A stretch of DNA of 18,406 nt from positions 1-18,406 of the forward strand of contig JAZNOQ010000168.1 of assembly GCA_045589215.1 (NCBI GenBank), read 5' to 3'. The notes under the pieces were generated by a model. That model was not told where the DNA came from, made no database searches, and saw only the letters and a program-made list of their open reading frames with translations. The position numbers were made by a program, and so were the translations under genes. Source of the stretch: JAZNOQ01 sp045589215 (lineage in GTDB: Bacteria > Bacillota > Clostridia > Oscillospirales > CAG-272). This document shows positions 1 to 6,524 of the stretch, piece by piece (position 1 is the first letter of the stretch; every line of letters starts with the position of its first letter).

Positions 1-1112
1 CGCACGAGCTCCGATTCGGTGCGGTAGAAAATATGATCCTTACCGCCCCTGACGGAAAGCACCTTCCCGTCGACCTCGACGTAACGAAGGATCGCTCCGT
101 CCCCATCGGAGATCGCAACCGTATCGGGCGAGCCTTTGAGATCGTCCCGCAGTACAAGGACCGCGCCGTTTTCCCTGAAGGCAAATGCACCGACATACCC
201 GTCCGTCCACTCCGTGGCACATACGCTTCCACCCTTCGACGTCACGCGGTACAGCCCACCGTCGGTCAGCACGAGAACACTTCCGTTCCCCGAAAAGGAT
301 ATCCCAAGCGGAAATTCTCCCTCCATCGAGGTGTCGCAAAGGATCCGATCGCTTCCGACCTTTGCAAGACGAACGCGCGTTTCGTAAACACCGTCCTCGC
401 ATACGTAAGACAGCATTGCGATCGTCTTTCCGTCATCACTGAGCGGGGACGCGATCACGTAAGAATTCAAATTGTATTTATTGCGCTTTTTAAAGCTTCG
501 GCTGTAGACGAATACCGTCGACGAATATTCGTCGTCCTCCGTCGTAACAGAATACGCACCCGATTCGGACAAATATGCCGTTCGGATCGCTCCTTCAAAG
601 GTTTCCTCGTGTATTTTCGTGAAGGAATTGTAAATATGACATTCCTTTTCCCCTCGTGCATATGCAAGTAAGAGATCGGTCGTGGAAGAAAGCGAGGGGC
701 TTGCAAACCCGAGTGTCGAAACGCTGTTGATCCCGCCCGCCGCCGTCATAAGCCGTATTCGTTCGGTTCCCGCAACGGCAAGACCGCCCTTGTAAACCGT
801 GAAGGACATATTCTCGTCGGTGTCATACGGGATCGCCTCCGCTGTGGAATCGGTATTGTCAACGGCGATCCGAAAGTCTTTGAAAAAGTAATACATATTT
901 TCATACGTCACGCTTTCCGAATTTGCGATCACGAAAACCGTAACGAACAAAAACAAAAGAACGAATAAAAGAATTTGCGCTGTTTTGAAGTATTGTCCGA
1001 TTTTTCGGAAATATCCGTTCCCGACGTCCCGAAAGGCGTCGGCACTTCGAATGCGCTCTCCGTTCGGGGTCTTCCCGAAGCCGAGCCCTGAGATCCATTT
1101 TGAAAGCTTCAT
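1..1112 (-). CDS. DUF5711-like membrane protein, C-terminus cut by window edge
   Basis: An uninterrupted frame starts with ATG at 1112 and stays open to the left edge, giving 370 codons without a stop, so the C-terminus is missing. After a basic N-terminus (about residues 1-45) there is one membrane segment (about 47-63, ILLFVLLFLFVTVF). The rest is a long, probably extracytoplasmic region rich in short strand-like units with repeated Gly/Asp turns, such as SDDGKTIAMLSY and SGNGSVLVLTDGG, suggesting a beta-propeller. This layout matches DUF5711, a clostridial family of unknown function; the assignment is from memory of the family layout, not a search. The start lies one base after the truA stop (TGA-T-ATG), so it is probably translationally coupled and last in the ruvC-truA transcript. 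A receptor or envelope-sensing role is only a guess. Confidence 0.8.
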   Translation of the reverse strand, partial: MKLSKWISGLGFGKTPNGERIRSADAFRDVGNGYFRKIGQYFKTAQILLFVLLFLFVTVFVIANSESVTYENMYYFFKDFRIAVDNTDSTAEAIPYDTDENMSFTVYKGGLAVAGTERIRLMTAAGGINSVSTLGFASPSLSSTTDLLLAYARGEKECHIYNSFTKIHEETFEGAIRTAYLSESGAYSVTTEDDEYSSTVFVYSRSFKKRNKYNLNSYVIASPLSDDGKTIAMLSYVCEDGVYETRVRLAKVGSDRILCDTSMEGEFPLGISFSGNGSVLVLTDGGLYRVTSKGGSVCATEWTDGYVGAFAFRENGAVLVLRDDLKGSPDTVAISDGDGAILRYVEVDGKVLSVRGGKDHIFYRTESELV

Positions 1113-1113
1113 A

Positions 1114-1872
1114 TCAGTAGACCACCCGATTCAGATAAAGTCCGCAAGGCGGCGCGGTAAAGCCCGCACGGCCTCGGTCTCGCGACAAAAGGATCGAAGG
1201 GACCGACCTTTCGTCGATCTTCCCTTCCGCAACGTCAAGAAGCGTTCCGACCATGATCCGTACCATATTATACAGAAATCCGTTCGCCGCAACCGAAAAG
1301 ATGATCAGATCTCCTTCCCGTTCGAGGCGTGCATATTCGACACAGCGCACCGTCGACTGCACCTTCGATCCCGCCGCCATAAACGCGGAAAAATCATGCT
1401 CTCCGCAAAAATCCTGCGCGGCGCGTTGCATTTTCGCGAACGCCTCGTCACTGATCGGGTGCTTATACATCAGTGCCCGTCCGACGAGGAAGGGGTCGCG
1501 CTCGTATGCGGCATGGATGCGATAAACGTATTCCTTATATCGCACGTCATACCGCGGGTGAAAGTCGTCCCGAACCCACTCGGCAGAGGTCACGCCGATA
1601 TCGTCCGGTAAGAGACAGGAAAGCGCACGCGGAAAGCGGTCTACGGGAAGCGAGGTCTCGAGAGATCCCTCTCCCTGCTTCGCAACGGTACAGCAAAATT
1701 CATTTGCGTGTACTCCGCTGTCGGTGCGGCTGCATCCGACGATGTCACACGGAAAGCCGAGGAGCGACTCGGTCGCCCGATTGAGCTCTGCCTGCACGGT
1801 ATTCGCATTTTTTTGTACCTGATAACCCGCATATGCGGTGCCGAGAAAGCGGATATGCAGTAAAAGCTTCAC
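1114..1872 (-). CDS. truA: tRNA pseudouridine(38-40) synthase TruA
   Basis: Converts uridines 38, 39 and 40 of the tRNA anticodon arm to pseudouridine in the cytoplasm. The 252-residue product has the TruA N-terminus (HIRFLGTAYAGYQVQ) and the catalytic motif GCSRTDSGVHA with nucleophile Asp51. Later come the typical RYKEYVYRI stretch and a C-terminal FLYNMVRIMVGTL block. Length is normal for the family. I chose the GTG start at 1872 because GGAGG at 1880-1884 lies seven bases upstream and the protein then begins exactly where family members do. A GTG at 1914 would overlap the ecfT stop (GTGA) and add 14 residues, but lacks such a site. truA directly after ecfT is a common Bacillota arrangement. 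Confidence 0.95.
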   Translation of the reverse strand: MKLLLHIRFLGTAYAGYQVQKNANTVQAELNRATESLLGFPCDIVGCSRTDSGVHANEFCCTVAKQGEGSLETSLPVDRFPRALSCLLPDDIGVTSAEWVRDDFHPRYDVRYKEYVYRIHAAYERDPFLVGRALMYKHPISDEAFAKMQRAAQDFCGEHDFSAFMAAGSKVQSTVRCVEYARLEREGDLIIFSVAANGFLYNMVRIMVGTLLDVAEGKIDERSVPSILLSRDRGRAGFTAPPCGLYLNRVVY

Positions 1873-1910
1873 AGTCTCTCCTCCTTCCGAATGGTCTCGG
1901 GCTTTTCGGA

Positions 1911-2729
1911 TCACATCACGTAGCCCGGTGCATAAAGATTACATAAAACAAGTCCCGTTCCGAACAGAACGATCAAAATCACCGCGGCAAAATCGCGAAA
2001 ATGCAGGTGCAAAACACGCATCCGTGTTCTTCCGTTTCCGCCGTGATAGCAACGGCACTCCATCGAGGTCGCAAGCTCGTCCGCACGGCGGAACGCCGAA
2101 ACGAACAGCGGTACAAGGATCGGGATCATCGCCTTGGCGCGCTTCACAAGACCGCCCGACTCAAAATCAGTTCCTCGTGCCTTTTGCGCGCGGATGATCT
2201 TTTCGGTCTCCTCAAGAAGCGTCGGAATAAATCTTAAGGTAATGGTCATCATCATCGCGAACTCGTGAACGGGTACGCGGATCCTTTTCAGCGGCGACAG
2301 CAGCATCTCAATACCGTCCGTCAACGCGATCGGTGTCGTCGTATAGGTCATAAACAGCGAGGATCCGAGGATCAGAATGATGATCCTGATCGCCATAAAG
2401 ATCGCGCTGTAAACGCCCTCAAGGTAGATATGAACAAACTTCCATTCAAAAAGAAGCGTATCCCCTGTTGTGAGGAAGAGATTGATCGCCACCGTAAAGA
2501 GCATAATGAATACGATGGGACGGATCCCCGACAGAATGATCCGCATCGGGATACGGCTGATCAAAATCAAGACGATCGCAGAAAGAACCAACGCAGCGAA
2601 AGCCGCAACGCCCTTGCAAAGGAAGGCACACACGATATAAAGAAGTCCGCATATCACCTTCGTGCGCGGATCAAGTCGGTGGATCACCGACTCTGCGGGA
2701 TAGTATTGACCGAGAGAAATGTTCATCAT
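1911..2729 (-). CDS. ecfT: ECF transporter transmembrane subunit EcfT
   Basis: The 272-residue integral membrane scaffold of an energy-coupling factor transporter. It links the ATPase pair EcfA1/EcfA2 to exchangeable substrate-binding S subunits for vitamins or metals. The N-terminal LDPRTKV motif is typical, followed by hydrophobic segments at about 25-58, 70-86 and 105-127, and a final one at about 247-265. The two coupling motifs that contact the ATPases are visible: ARG at 184-186 and CRC at 225-227, each flanked by long amphipathic helices (the first around FIPTLLEETEKIIRAQKARG). Its ATG overlaps the ecfA2 stop (ATGA), and GGAGG sits six bases upstream, indicating translational coupling. 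A second in-frame ATG three bases later is equally possible. No S subunit gene is present, as expected for a group II ECF system. Confidence 0.95.
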   Translation of the reverse strand: MMNISLGQYYPAESVIHRLDPRTKVICGLLYIVCAFLCKGVAAFAALVLSAIVLILISRIPMRIILSGIRPIVFIMLFTVAINLFLTTGDTLLFEWKFVHIYLEGVYSAIFMAIRIIILILGSSLFMTYTTTPIALTDGIEMLLSPLKRIRVPVHEFAMMMTITLRFIPTLLEETEKIIRAQKARGTDFESGGLVKRAKAMIPILVPLFVSAFRRADELATSMECRCYHGGNGRTRMRVLHLHFRDFAAVILIVLFGTGLVLCNLYAPGYVM

Positions 2730-3583
2730 AGCAGTCCTCCGATCTCCTTTACCGCCGCGTCCACCGCATATACGTCGGTATTCACGGATATTCCAAGACG
2801 TCGAAGCTCGATCATTGTGCGTGTCACCTCGGGGACGTTCAGTCCGATCGCGTGCAGCTCGTCGCCGCGCGAAAAGACCTCGTCGGGCGTACCGTTCATT
2901 ATGACCTTTGCGTCTGACATTACGATCAATCGGTCACAGATCCTCGCCATATCCTCCATGCTGTGTGATACGATCACAACGGTCGCACCGGTTTCCTTTT
3001 GATAGTTGCGGATCCCGCGGAAAATGACCTCCCGTCCGCGTGGGTCAAGACCTGCCGCAGGCTCGTCGAGGACGAGCACGTCGGGGCGCATCGCAATGAT
3101 CCCCGCGATCGCAACTCGGCGCTTCTGTCCACCTGAAAGATCGAAGGGGGATGTGTCAAGTAAAGTCTCATCGATCTCAACGAAACGGATCGCATCGCTG
3201 ACGCGCTTTTCGACCTCCTTTTCGTCAAGCCCCATATTCTTCGGGCCGTAGGCAATGTCCGAGCGTACCGTTTCTTCAAATAGCTGATACTCGGGATATT
3301 GCATCACGAGTCCGACACGGAAACGAACCGCACGGATCTCCTTCGGCTTTGCCCATATGTCGCGTCCGTCGAGCAGAATGCTTCCCGAATGCGGCTTTTC
3401 AAGTCCGTTAAAAAGCTGTACGAGGGTGGACTTTCCACTTCCCGTATGCCCGATGATTCCCGTGATAACACCTTTTTCTACGTCAAGACTCACGTGATCA
3501 AGTGCTGTCTTTTCATACGGTGTTTTCGGGCTGTAAACAAAAGATACGTCCCTGACGGAGAGAATAGGATCAACGTTCGGCAT
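2726..3583 (-). CDS. ecfA2: ECF transporter ATP-binding subunit EcfA2
   Basis: One of two cytoplasmic ATPases of the ECF transporter. With the 285-residue start, Walker A is GHTGSGKST at 45-53. A Q-loop (MQYPEYQLF) follows, then the signature LSGGQKRR at 149-156, Walker B VLVLDEP at 169-175 and the switch His207 in IVSHS. The phrase DEPAAGLDPRGR resembles EcfA2 rather than EcfA1 sequences. The C-terminal tail (about 220-285) contains the ECF-specific groove-forming helix region. I chose ATG 3583 because the GGGAGGG at about 3592-3598 is then about eight bases away. ATG 3589 would be too close, and a start at 3610 has no site. The start overlaps the end of ecfA1 by 14 bases, and the stop overlaps the ecfT start. 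Confidence 0.93.
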   Translation of the reverse strand: MPNVDPILSVRDVSFVYSPKTPYEKTALDHVSLDVEKGVITGIIGHTGSGKSTLVQLFNGLEKPHSGSILLDGRDIWAKPKEIRAVRFRVGLVMQYPEYQLFEETVRSDIAYGPKNMGLDEKEVEKRVSDAIRFVEIDETLLDTSPFDLSGGQKRRVAIAGIIAMRPDVLVLDEPAAGLDPRGREVIFRGIRNYQKETGATVVIVSHSMEDMARICDRLIVMSDAKVIMNGTPDEVFSRGDELHAIGLNVPEVTRTMIELRRLGISVNTDVYAVDAAVKEIGGLL

Positions 3584-4514
3584 TGTCATTCCCTCCCTCT
3601 GCGGTGTCACATTTCTCGTGCTTTTTCAGGATCGCCCTCGCGATCGCCGCCGCACATTTTTCGGGAGTCGTGCAGTCTCCCTCGATCGGAAGCCCGCTCT
3701 CCTTCAGCGCCTGTGCGAAATCAACGCATTGCGGCACGTCAAGCCCGACGCTTCTGAGGAGCTTTCCTTCGGAAAACACCTCTTCGGGCGTTCCGTCGAG
3801 CAAAATTTTTCCATCGTCAAGCACGATCACACGGTCTGCCTCGGCGGCTTCGTTCATATAGTGCGTGATCGTCAGGATCGTGATCCCGTAGTCACGGTTC
3901 AGCATCCGCATCGTATCGAGCACCTCGCGGCGACCGATCGGATCGAGCATCGCCGTTGACTCGTCGAAGATCATGCATTCGGGCATCATCGCGATCAGTC
4001 CCGCGATCGCGACGCGCTGCTTCTGACCGCCGGAAAGGCGGTGCGGCTCATGGCGCGCGTATTCGGTCATTCCGACCACGGCAAGCGCATCGTCCACACG
4101 GCGGCGGATCTCCTCGCTCGGTACGCCGAGGTTTTCAGGTCCGAACGCTACGTCCTCCTCAACGATCGTCGCAACGAGCTGATTGTCGGGATTCTGAAAG
4201 ACCATTCCGACCTTCTTGCGAAGATCGTAAAGTGCCTCCTCGGTCATATCCTCTGCGGTAATATCCCGTCCGTCGATCAGAATCTGTCCCGCTGTCGGCT
4301 CAAGGATCATATTCAGGAGCTTTGCAAACGTGGATTTGCCGCTTCCGTTGTGTCCGAGAACGGCTACGTATTCTCCCCTCCCGACGGTCAGGGTGAGTCC
4401 GTCAAGAACGGGGATCGGATCGCCGTTCGGAAGAAGGCGATCTGCGGCAGCCTCGTCATCATAGTGAAATGACAGATTCTTCGTTTCGATAAAAGGGATA
4501 CCTTTATTCGTCAT
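3570..4514 (-). CDS. ecfA1: ECF transporter ATP-binding subunit EcfA1
   Basis: Partner ATPase of EcfA2 in the energy-coupling module, 314 residues. Visible motifs: Walker A GHNGSGKST at 54-62, Q-loop FQNPDNQ at 106-112, signature LSGGQKQR at 160-167, Walker B MIFDEST at 181-187 and switch His218 in LTITH. The Walker B segment continues as ESTAMLDPIGR, the form typical of EcfA1. A loop near residues 20-36 (rich in Asp/Ala, then PNGDPIP) lengthens the first strand pair; similar insertions occur in Firmicute EcfA1 proteins. It is the first ECF gene in the transcript, about 58 bases after the methyltransferase stop, with only a weak AAAGG site. A GC-rich hairpin sits in that gap. Overlaps ecfA2. 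Confidence 0.94.
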   Translation of the reverse strand: MTNKGIPFIETKNLSFHYDDEAAADRLLPNGDPIPVLDGLTLTVGRGEYVAVLGHNGSGKSTFAKLLNMILEPTAGQILIDGRDITAEDMTEEALYDLRKKVGMVFQNPDNQLVATIVEEDVAFGPENLGVPSEEIRRRVDDALAVVGMTEYARHEPHRLSGGQKQRVAIAGLIAMMPECMIFDESTAMLDPIGRREVLDTMRMLNRDYGITILTITHYMNEAAEADRVIVLDDGKILLDGTPEEVFSEGKLLRSVGLDVPQCVDFAQALKESGLPIEGDCTTPEKCAAAIARAILKKHEKCDTAEGGNDNAER

Positions 4515-4535
4515 ATCCGATTTCTATACCTTTCT

Positions 4536-4553
4536 TCGCGCGTCCTTGCGCGA
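4536..4553 (-). other. Intercistronic GC-rich hairpin upstream of ecfA1
   Basis: In transcript sense the sequence is TCGCGC-AAGGAC-GCGCGA: a perfect 6-bp stem with a 6-base loop, between the methyltransferase stop (4573) and the ecfA1 start (4514). There is no U-run after it, so it is not an intrinsic terminator. The loop contains AAGGA. It may mark an mRNA processing or stability point separating the ruvC part from the ECF part of the transcript; that role is inference. Confidence 0.45.
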
Positions 4554-4572
4554 GATTTGCAAGATCAAAGTG

Positions 4573-5436
4573 TCACACCCGATACCAACGGGCGCTTGCA
4601 CCGCACGGAAGAAATCCGCCCGATGCGGTCACGGGAAGCGCGAGCTCGCCCGATTCAAGTCTTCCGCCAAAGCGATTTTTCACACGGCGGTCGAGAATAT
4701 ACTGCATAGCAAGCGGAGAAAGCCCCGTCGTGTAGGAATTGATGAGGAAAAAGAGCGGATCGTCGGAAAGCAGCTTTGATGCGAGCGTAATGAGCTCGTC
4801 CACACATTCCTCGATCTTCCAGACCTCTCCCCCGGGTCCTCTTCCGTATGAGGGCGGGTCCATAATGATTCCGTCGTAATGATTTTCGCGACGGATCTCA
4901 CGCTCGACAAACTTCTTACAGTCGTCAACGATGTAACGGATCGGTGCATCGGAAAGCCCCGACAGAACGGCGTTTTCCTTTGCCTGCGCAACGATCCCCT
5001 TCGCGGCGTCCACGTGTACGACCGACGCCCCCGCACTTGCCGCCGCCATCGTCGCGCCGCCCGTATATGCAAACAAATTCAAAACGCGGATCGGGCGCTT
5101 TGCTTCACGGATCAGCGAGCCAAACCAATCCCAATTCGCCGCCTGCTCGGGAAAGAGCCCCGTGTGCTTGAAGCCCATCGGGCGCAGAACAAAGCCAAGC
5201 GAGCCGTAACGGATATTCCACTGTGTCGGAAGCTTATTCTTGACCCACGAGCCGCCCCCCGTATTCGAGCGGCGGTAAACTCCGTCCGCCTTTTTCCACA
5301 TCGGATGGGACGCGCTGTTTTTCCAGATGATCTGCGGATCGGGTCTGATCAAAATAAGATCTCCCCATCTTTCAAGCCGTTCCCCGTCATTTGCGTCAAG
5401 AAGCTCGTATTCCTTCCAATTTTCTGCACACCACAT
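4573..5436 (-). CDS. Class I SAM-dependent methyltransferase, RlmI-like (PF10672 type)
   Basis: A 287-residue cytoplasmic methyltransferase. The SAM-binding motif I is LNLFAYTGGAT at about 119-129. The acidic residue binding the ribose is likely Asp143 in HVDAAKG, and the catalytic-loop motif is DPPSYGRG at 193-200. These belong to the RlmI/RlmK group, whose known members methylate 23S rRNA (for example cytosine 1962). Unlike RlmI there is no N-terminal PUA domain. Instead about 110 residues rich in Trp and Gly precede the fold, as in the short Methyltrans_SAM family. The nucleic acid target here is unknown. It starts 39 bases after the ruvC stop and has only a weak AGAAAGAG site, so it probably depends on read-through translation from ruvC. 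The family call is firm; the substrate is not. Confidence 0.85.
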   Translation of the reverse strand: MWCAENWKEYELLDANDGERLERWGDLILIRPDPQIIWKNSASHPMWKKADGVYRRSNTGGGSWVKNKLPTQWNIRYGSLGFVLRPMGFKHTGLFPEQAANWDWFGSLIREAKRPIRVLNLFAYTGGATMAAASAGASVVHVDAAKGIVAQAKENAVLSGLSDAPIRYIVDDCKKFVEREIRRENHYDGIIMDPPSYGRGPGGEVWKIEECVDELITLASKLLSDDPLFFLINSYTTGLSPLAMQYILDRRVKNRFGGRLESGELALPVTASGGFLPCGASARWYRV

Positions 5437-5475
5437 AATTGTTATCTCTTTCTGTTTCTTTCGTTATTCGGTCGA

Positions 5476-5985
5476 TCAAAAGCTTGATTTCTGATTGTAG
5501 TACCCCGAAAGGCGCGAGCCGCCCGTATGCGCGTGGCAGATCGCGATCGCAAGGGCGTCTGCGGTGTCGTCGGGCTTTGGCGGAGCCTTCAGCTTTAAGA
5601 TCGAGGTCACCATCATAATGATCTGCCGTTTTTCTGCCTTGCCATATCCACATACCGACTGCTTCACCTGCATCGGAGTATATTCGAACAGCCTTACACC
5701 AAGCTCCTTCGCCGCAAGCAGCAGGACTCCGCGCGCCTCGGCAACACGAATGCCCGTCGTAATATTTTTATCGAAGAAAAGCTCTTCGATCGCCATTTCG
5801 TCGGGGTGGTATTTTCCGATGATCTCACAGAGATCGTGGTAGATCATCTGGAGTCTTTCGGGCGTTTCGATCCCTGCGGGAGTTTCGATCGAGCCGTATC
5901 CGAGCACACGGAATTTCGTGCCGACGTATTCGATCACACCCCAGCCTACAATCGCAAGCCCGGGGTCTATTCCGAGAATCACCAT
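5476..5985 (-). CDS. ruvC: Holliday junction resolvase RuvC
   Basis: Endonuclease that cuts Holliday junctions symmetrically in homologous recombination, working with the RuvAB branch migration motor. The 169-residue product begins with the RNase H-like strand MVILGIDPG and has the four acidic catalytic residues expected of the family: Asp7, Glu67 in AIEELFF, Asp140 and Asp143 in DDTADALA. I chose ATG 5985 because GGAGG lies seven bases upstream and the protein then starts exactly at the family N-terminus. The longer open frame back to 6105 covers the promoter. First gene of the leftward transcript. ruvA and ruvB are not adjacent: they lie 3.6 kb away on the opposite strand, beyond DUF951 and YfhO genes. 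Confidence 0.96.
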   Translation of the reverse strand: MVILGIDPGLAIVGWGVIEYVGTKFRVLGYGSIETPAGIETPERLQMIYHDLCEIIGKYHPDEMAIEELFFDKNITTGIRVAEARGVLLLAAKELGVRLFEYTPMQVKQSVCGYGKAEKRQIIMMVTSILKLKAPPKPDDTADALAIAICHAHTGGSRLSGYYNQKSSF

Positions 5986-6043
5986 ACGCACACCTCCGTC
6001 AGGTACTGTTCTATTTCTGTGTATCATACTTCTCCAATATAGT

Positions 6044-6072
6044 AGTATAACACATTTTTCTTCACAAGTCAA
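6044..6072 (-). promoter_or_regulatory. Sigma-A type promoter for ruvC and the leftward operon
   Basis: On the minus strand TTGACT (-35, 6072-6067), a 17-base spacer and TATACT (-10, 6049-6044). Transcription should start near 6037, leaving a leader of about 50 bases before the ruvC ATG at 5985. Spacing is ideal and each hexamer has one mismatch to consensus. It is the only strong promoter I see for the block down to 1. Confidence 0.8.
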
Positions 6073-6142
6073 ATCCTTTTTGTCGCATTCACGAAGATTT
6101 TTCATTTTTCGCTATCATACGAAACAGATGGGAAAAGTCGTG

Positions 6143-6164
6143 CGAATTTCTTTCGAAAAATTCG
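6143..6164. promoter_or_regulatory. Inverted repeat between divergent ruvC and DUF951 promoters
   Basis: CGAATTT (6143-6149) and AAATTCG (6158-6164) form a perfect 7-bp inverted repeat with an 8-base centre that itself contains the palindrome TTTCGAAA. It ends 19 bases before the plus-strand -35 box. It could be an operator or a cruciform-prone AT-rich spacer; it does not match the Firmicute LexA box. Function unknown. Confidence 0.35.
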
Positions 6165-6183
6165 GATGTTTCATAAAAAATCA

Positions 6184-6212
6184 TTTACAAACGAGGAAAA
6201 ATATGTTATACT
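6184..6212 (+). promoter_or_regulatory. Sigma-A type promoter for DUF951-yfhO-ruvAB transcript
   Basis: TTTACA (-35, 6184-6189), a 17-base spacer and TATACT (-10, 6207-6212). Start expected near 6219, about 38 bases before the DUF951 ATG. No terminator is visible between here and 12511, so it may read the whole rightward block. Confidence 0.8.
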
Positions 6213-6256
6213 GTTAAGAGTAAGTATATTTCATTATGGAAAGGAGCGTCTCTCCG

Positions 6257-6466
6257 ATGAAGATCATTCGTTTTACGACCGAGGATACCCTTGAACTCAA
6301 AAAAAATCATCCGTGCGGTGCACGCACGTTTTCGGTTCTTCGGATCGGAAGCGAGGTTCGCATTCGCTGTACGGGCTGTGGGAGAGATATGGTCATCGAG
6401 CGCGTAAAGCTCGAAAAGTCCATAAAACGCGTCATTTCTCCGAATTCCTCCGACTGCAAGGCTTAA
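6257..6466 (+). CDS. DUF951 family small protein
   Basis: A 69-residue protein of the DUF951 family (function unknown, widespread in Bacillota). The family core is clear: a short beta segment followed by LKKNHPCGARTFSVLRIGSEV and then a CxxC knuckle, RCTGCGRDMVI, where known members have a similar small zinc-finger-like pair. The central PCG and the CTGCG pair are the diagnostic residues. ATG 6257 is preceded by AAGGAG at 6241-6246, ten bases away; an earlier ATG at 6236 would place the start on the ribosome site itself. It is first in the rightward transcript, 58 bases before the YfhO gene. A nucleic-acid-binding role is a guess from size and the Cys pair. Confidence 0.9.
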   Translation: MKIIRFTTEDTLELKKNHPCGARTFSVLRIGSEVRIRCTGCGRDMVIERVKLEKSIKRVISPNSSDCKA

Positions 6467-6524
6467 GTCTCCGCTACACGATAAAACAAAAAAACACAAC
6501 CGAAAAACACAGGAGATCGAAACG

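Noticed and set aside
33..671. Open plus-strand frame of 212 codons
   Set aside because: It lies antisense to the continuous DUF5711 frame, has Arg-rich low-complexity composition typical of a shadow frame and no ribosome site.
985..1611. Open plus-strand frame of 208 codons across truA and the DUF5711 start
   Set aside because: It spans two real genes on the other strand and has no motif or promoter.
4515..4572. Riboswitch upstream of the ECF genes
   Set aside because: The gap is only 58 bases with a single short hairpin, too small for any known vitamin riboswitch, and the genes sit mid-transcript.
5986..6256. Possible SOS (LexA) box controlling ruvC and ruvAB
   Set aside because: I looked for the Firmicute pattern CGAAC-N4-GTTCG and found none. 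CGAATTTCTTTCG at 6143-6155 has the wrong spacing and lacks the C/G pair.
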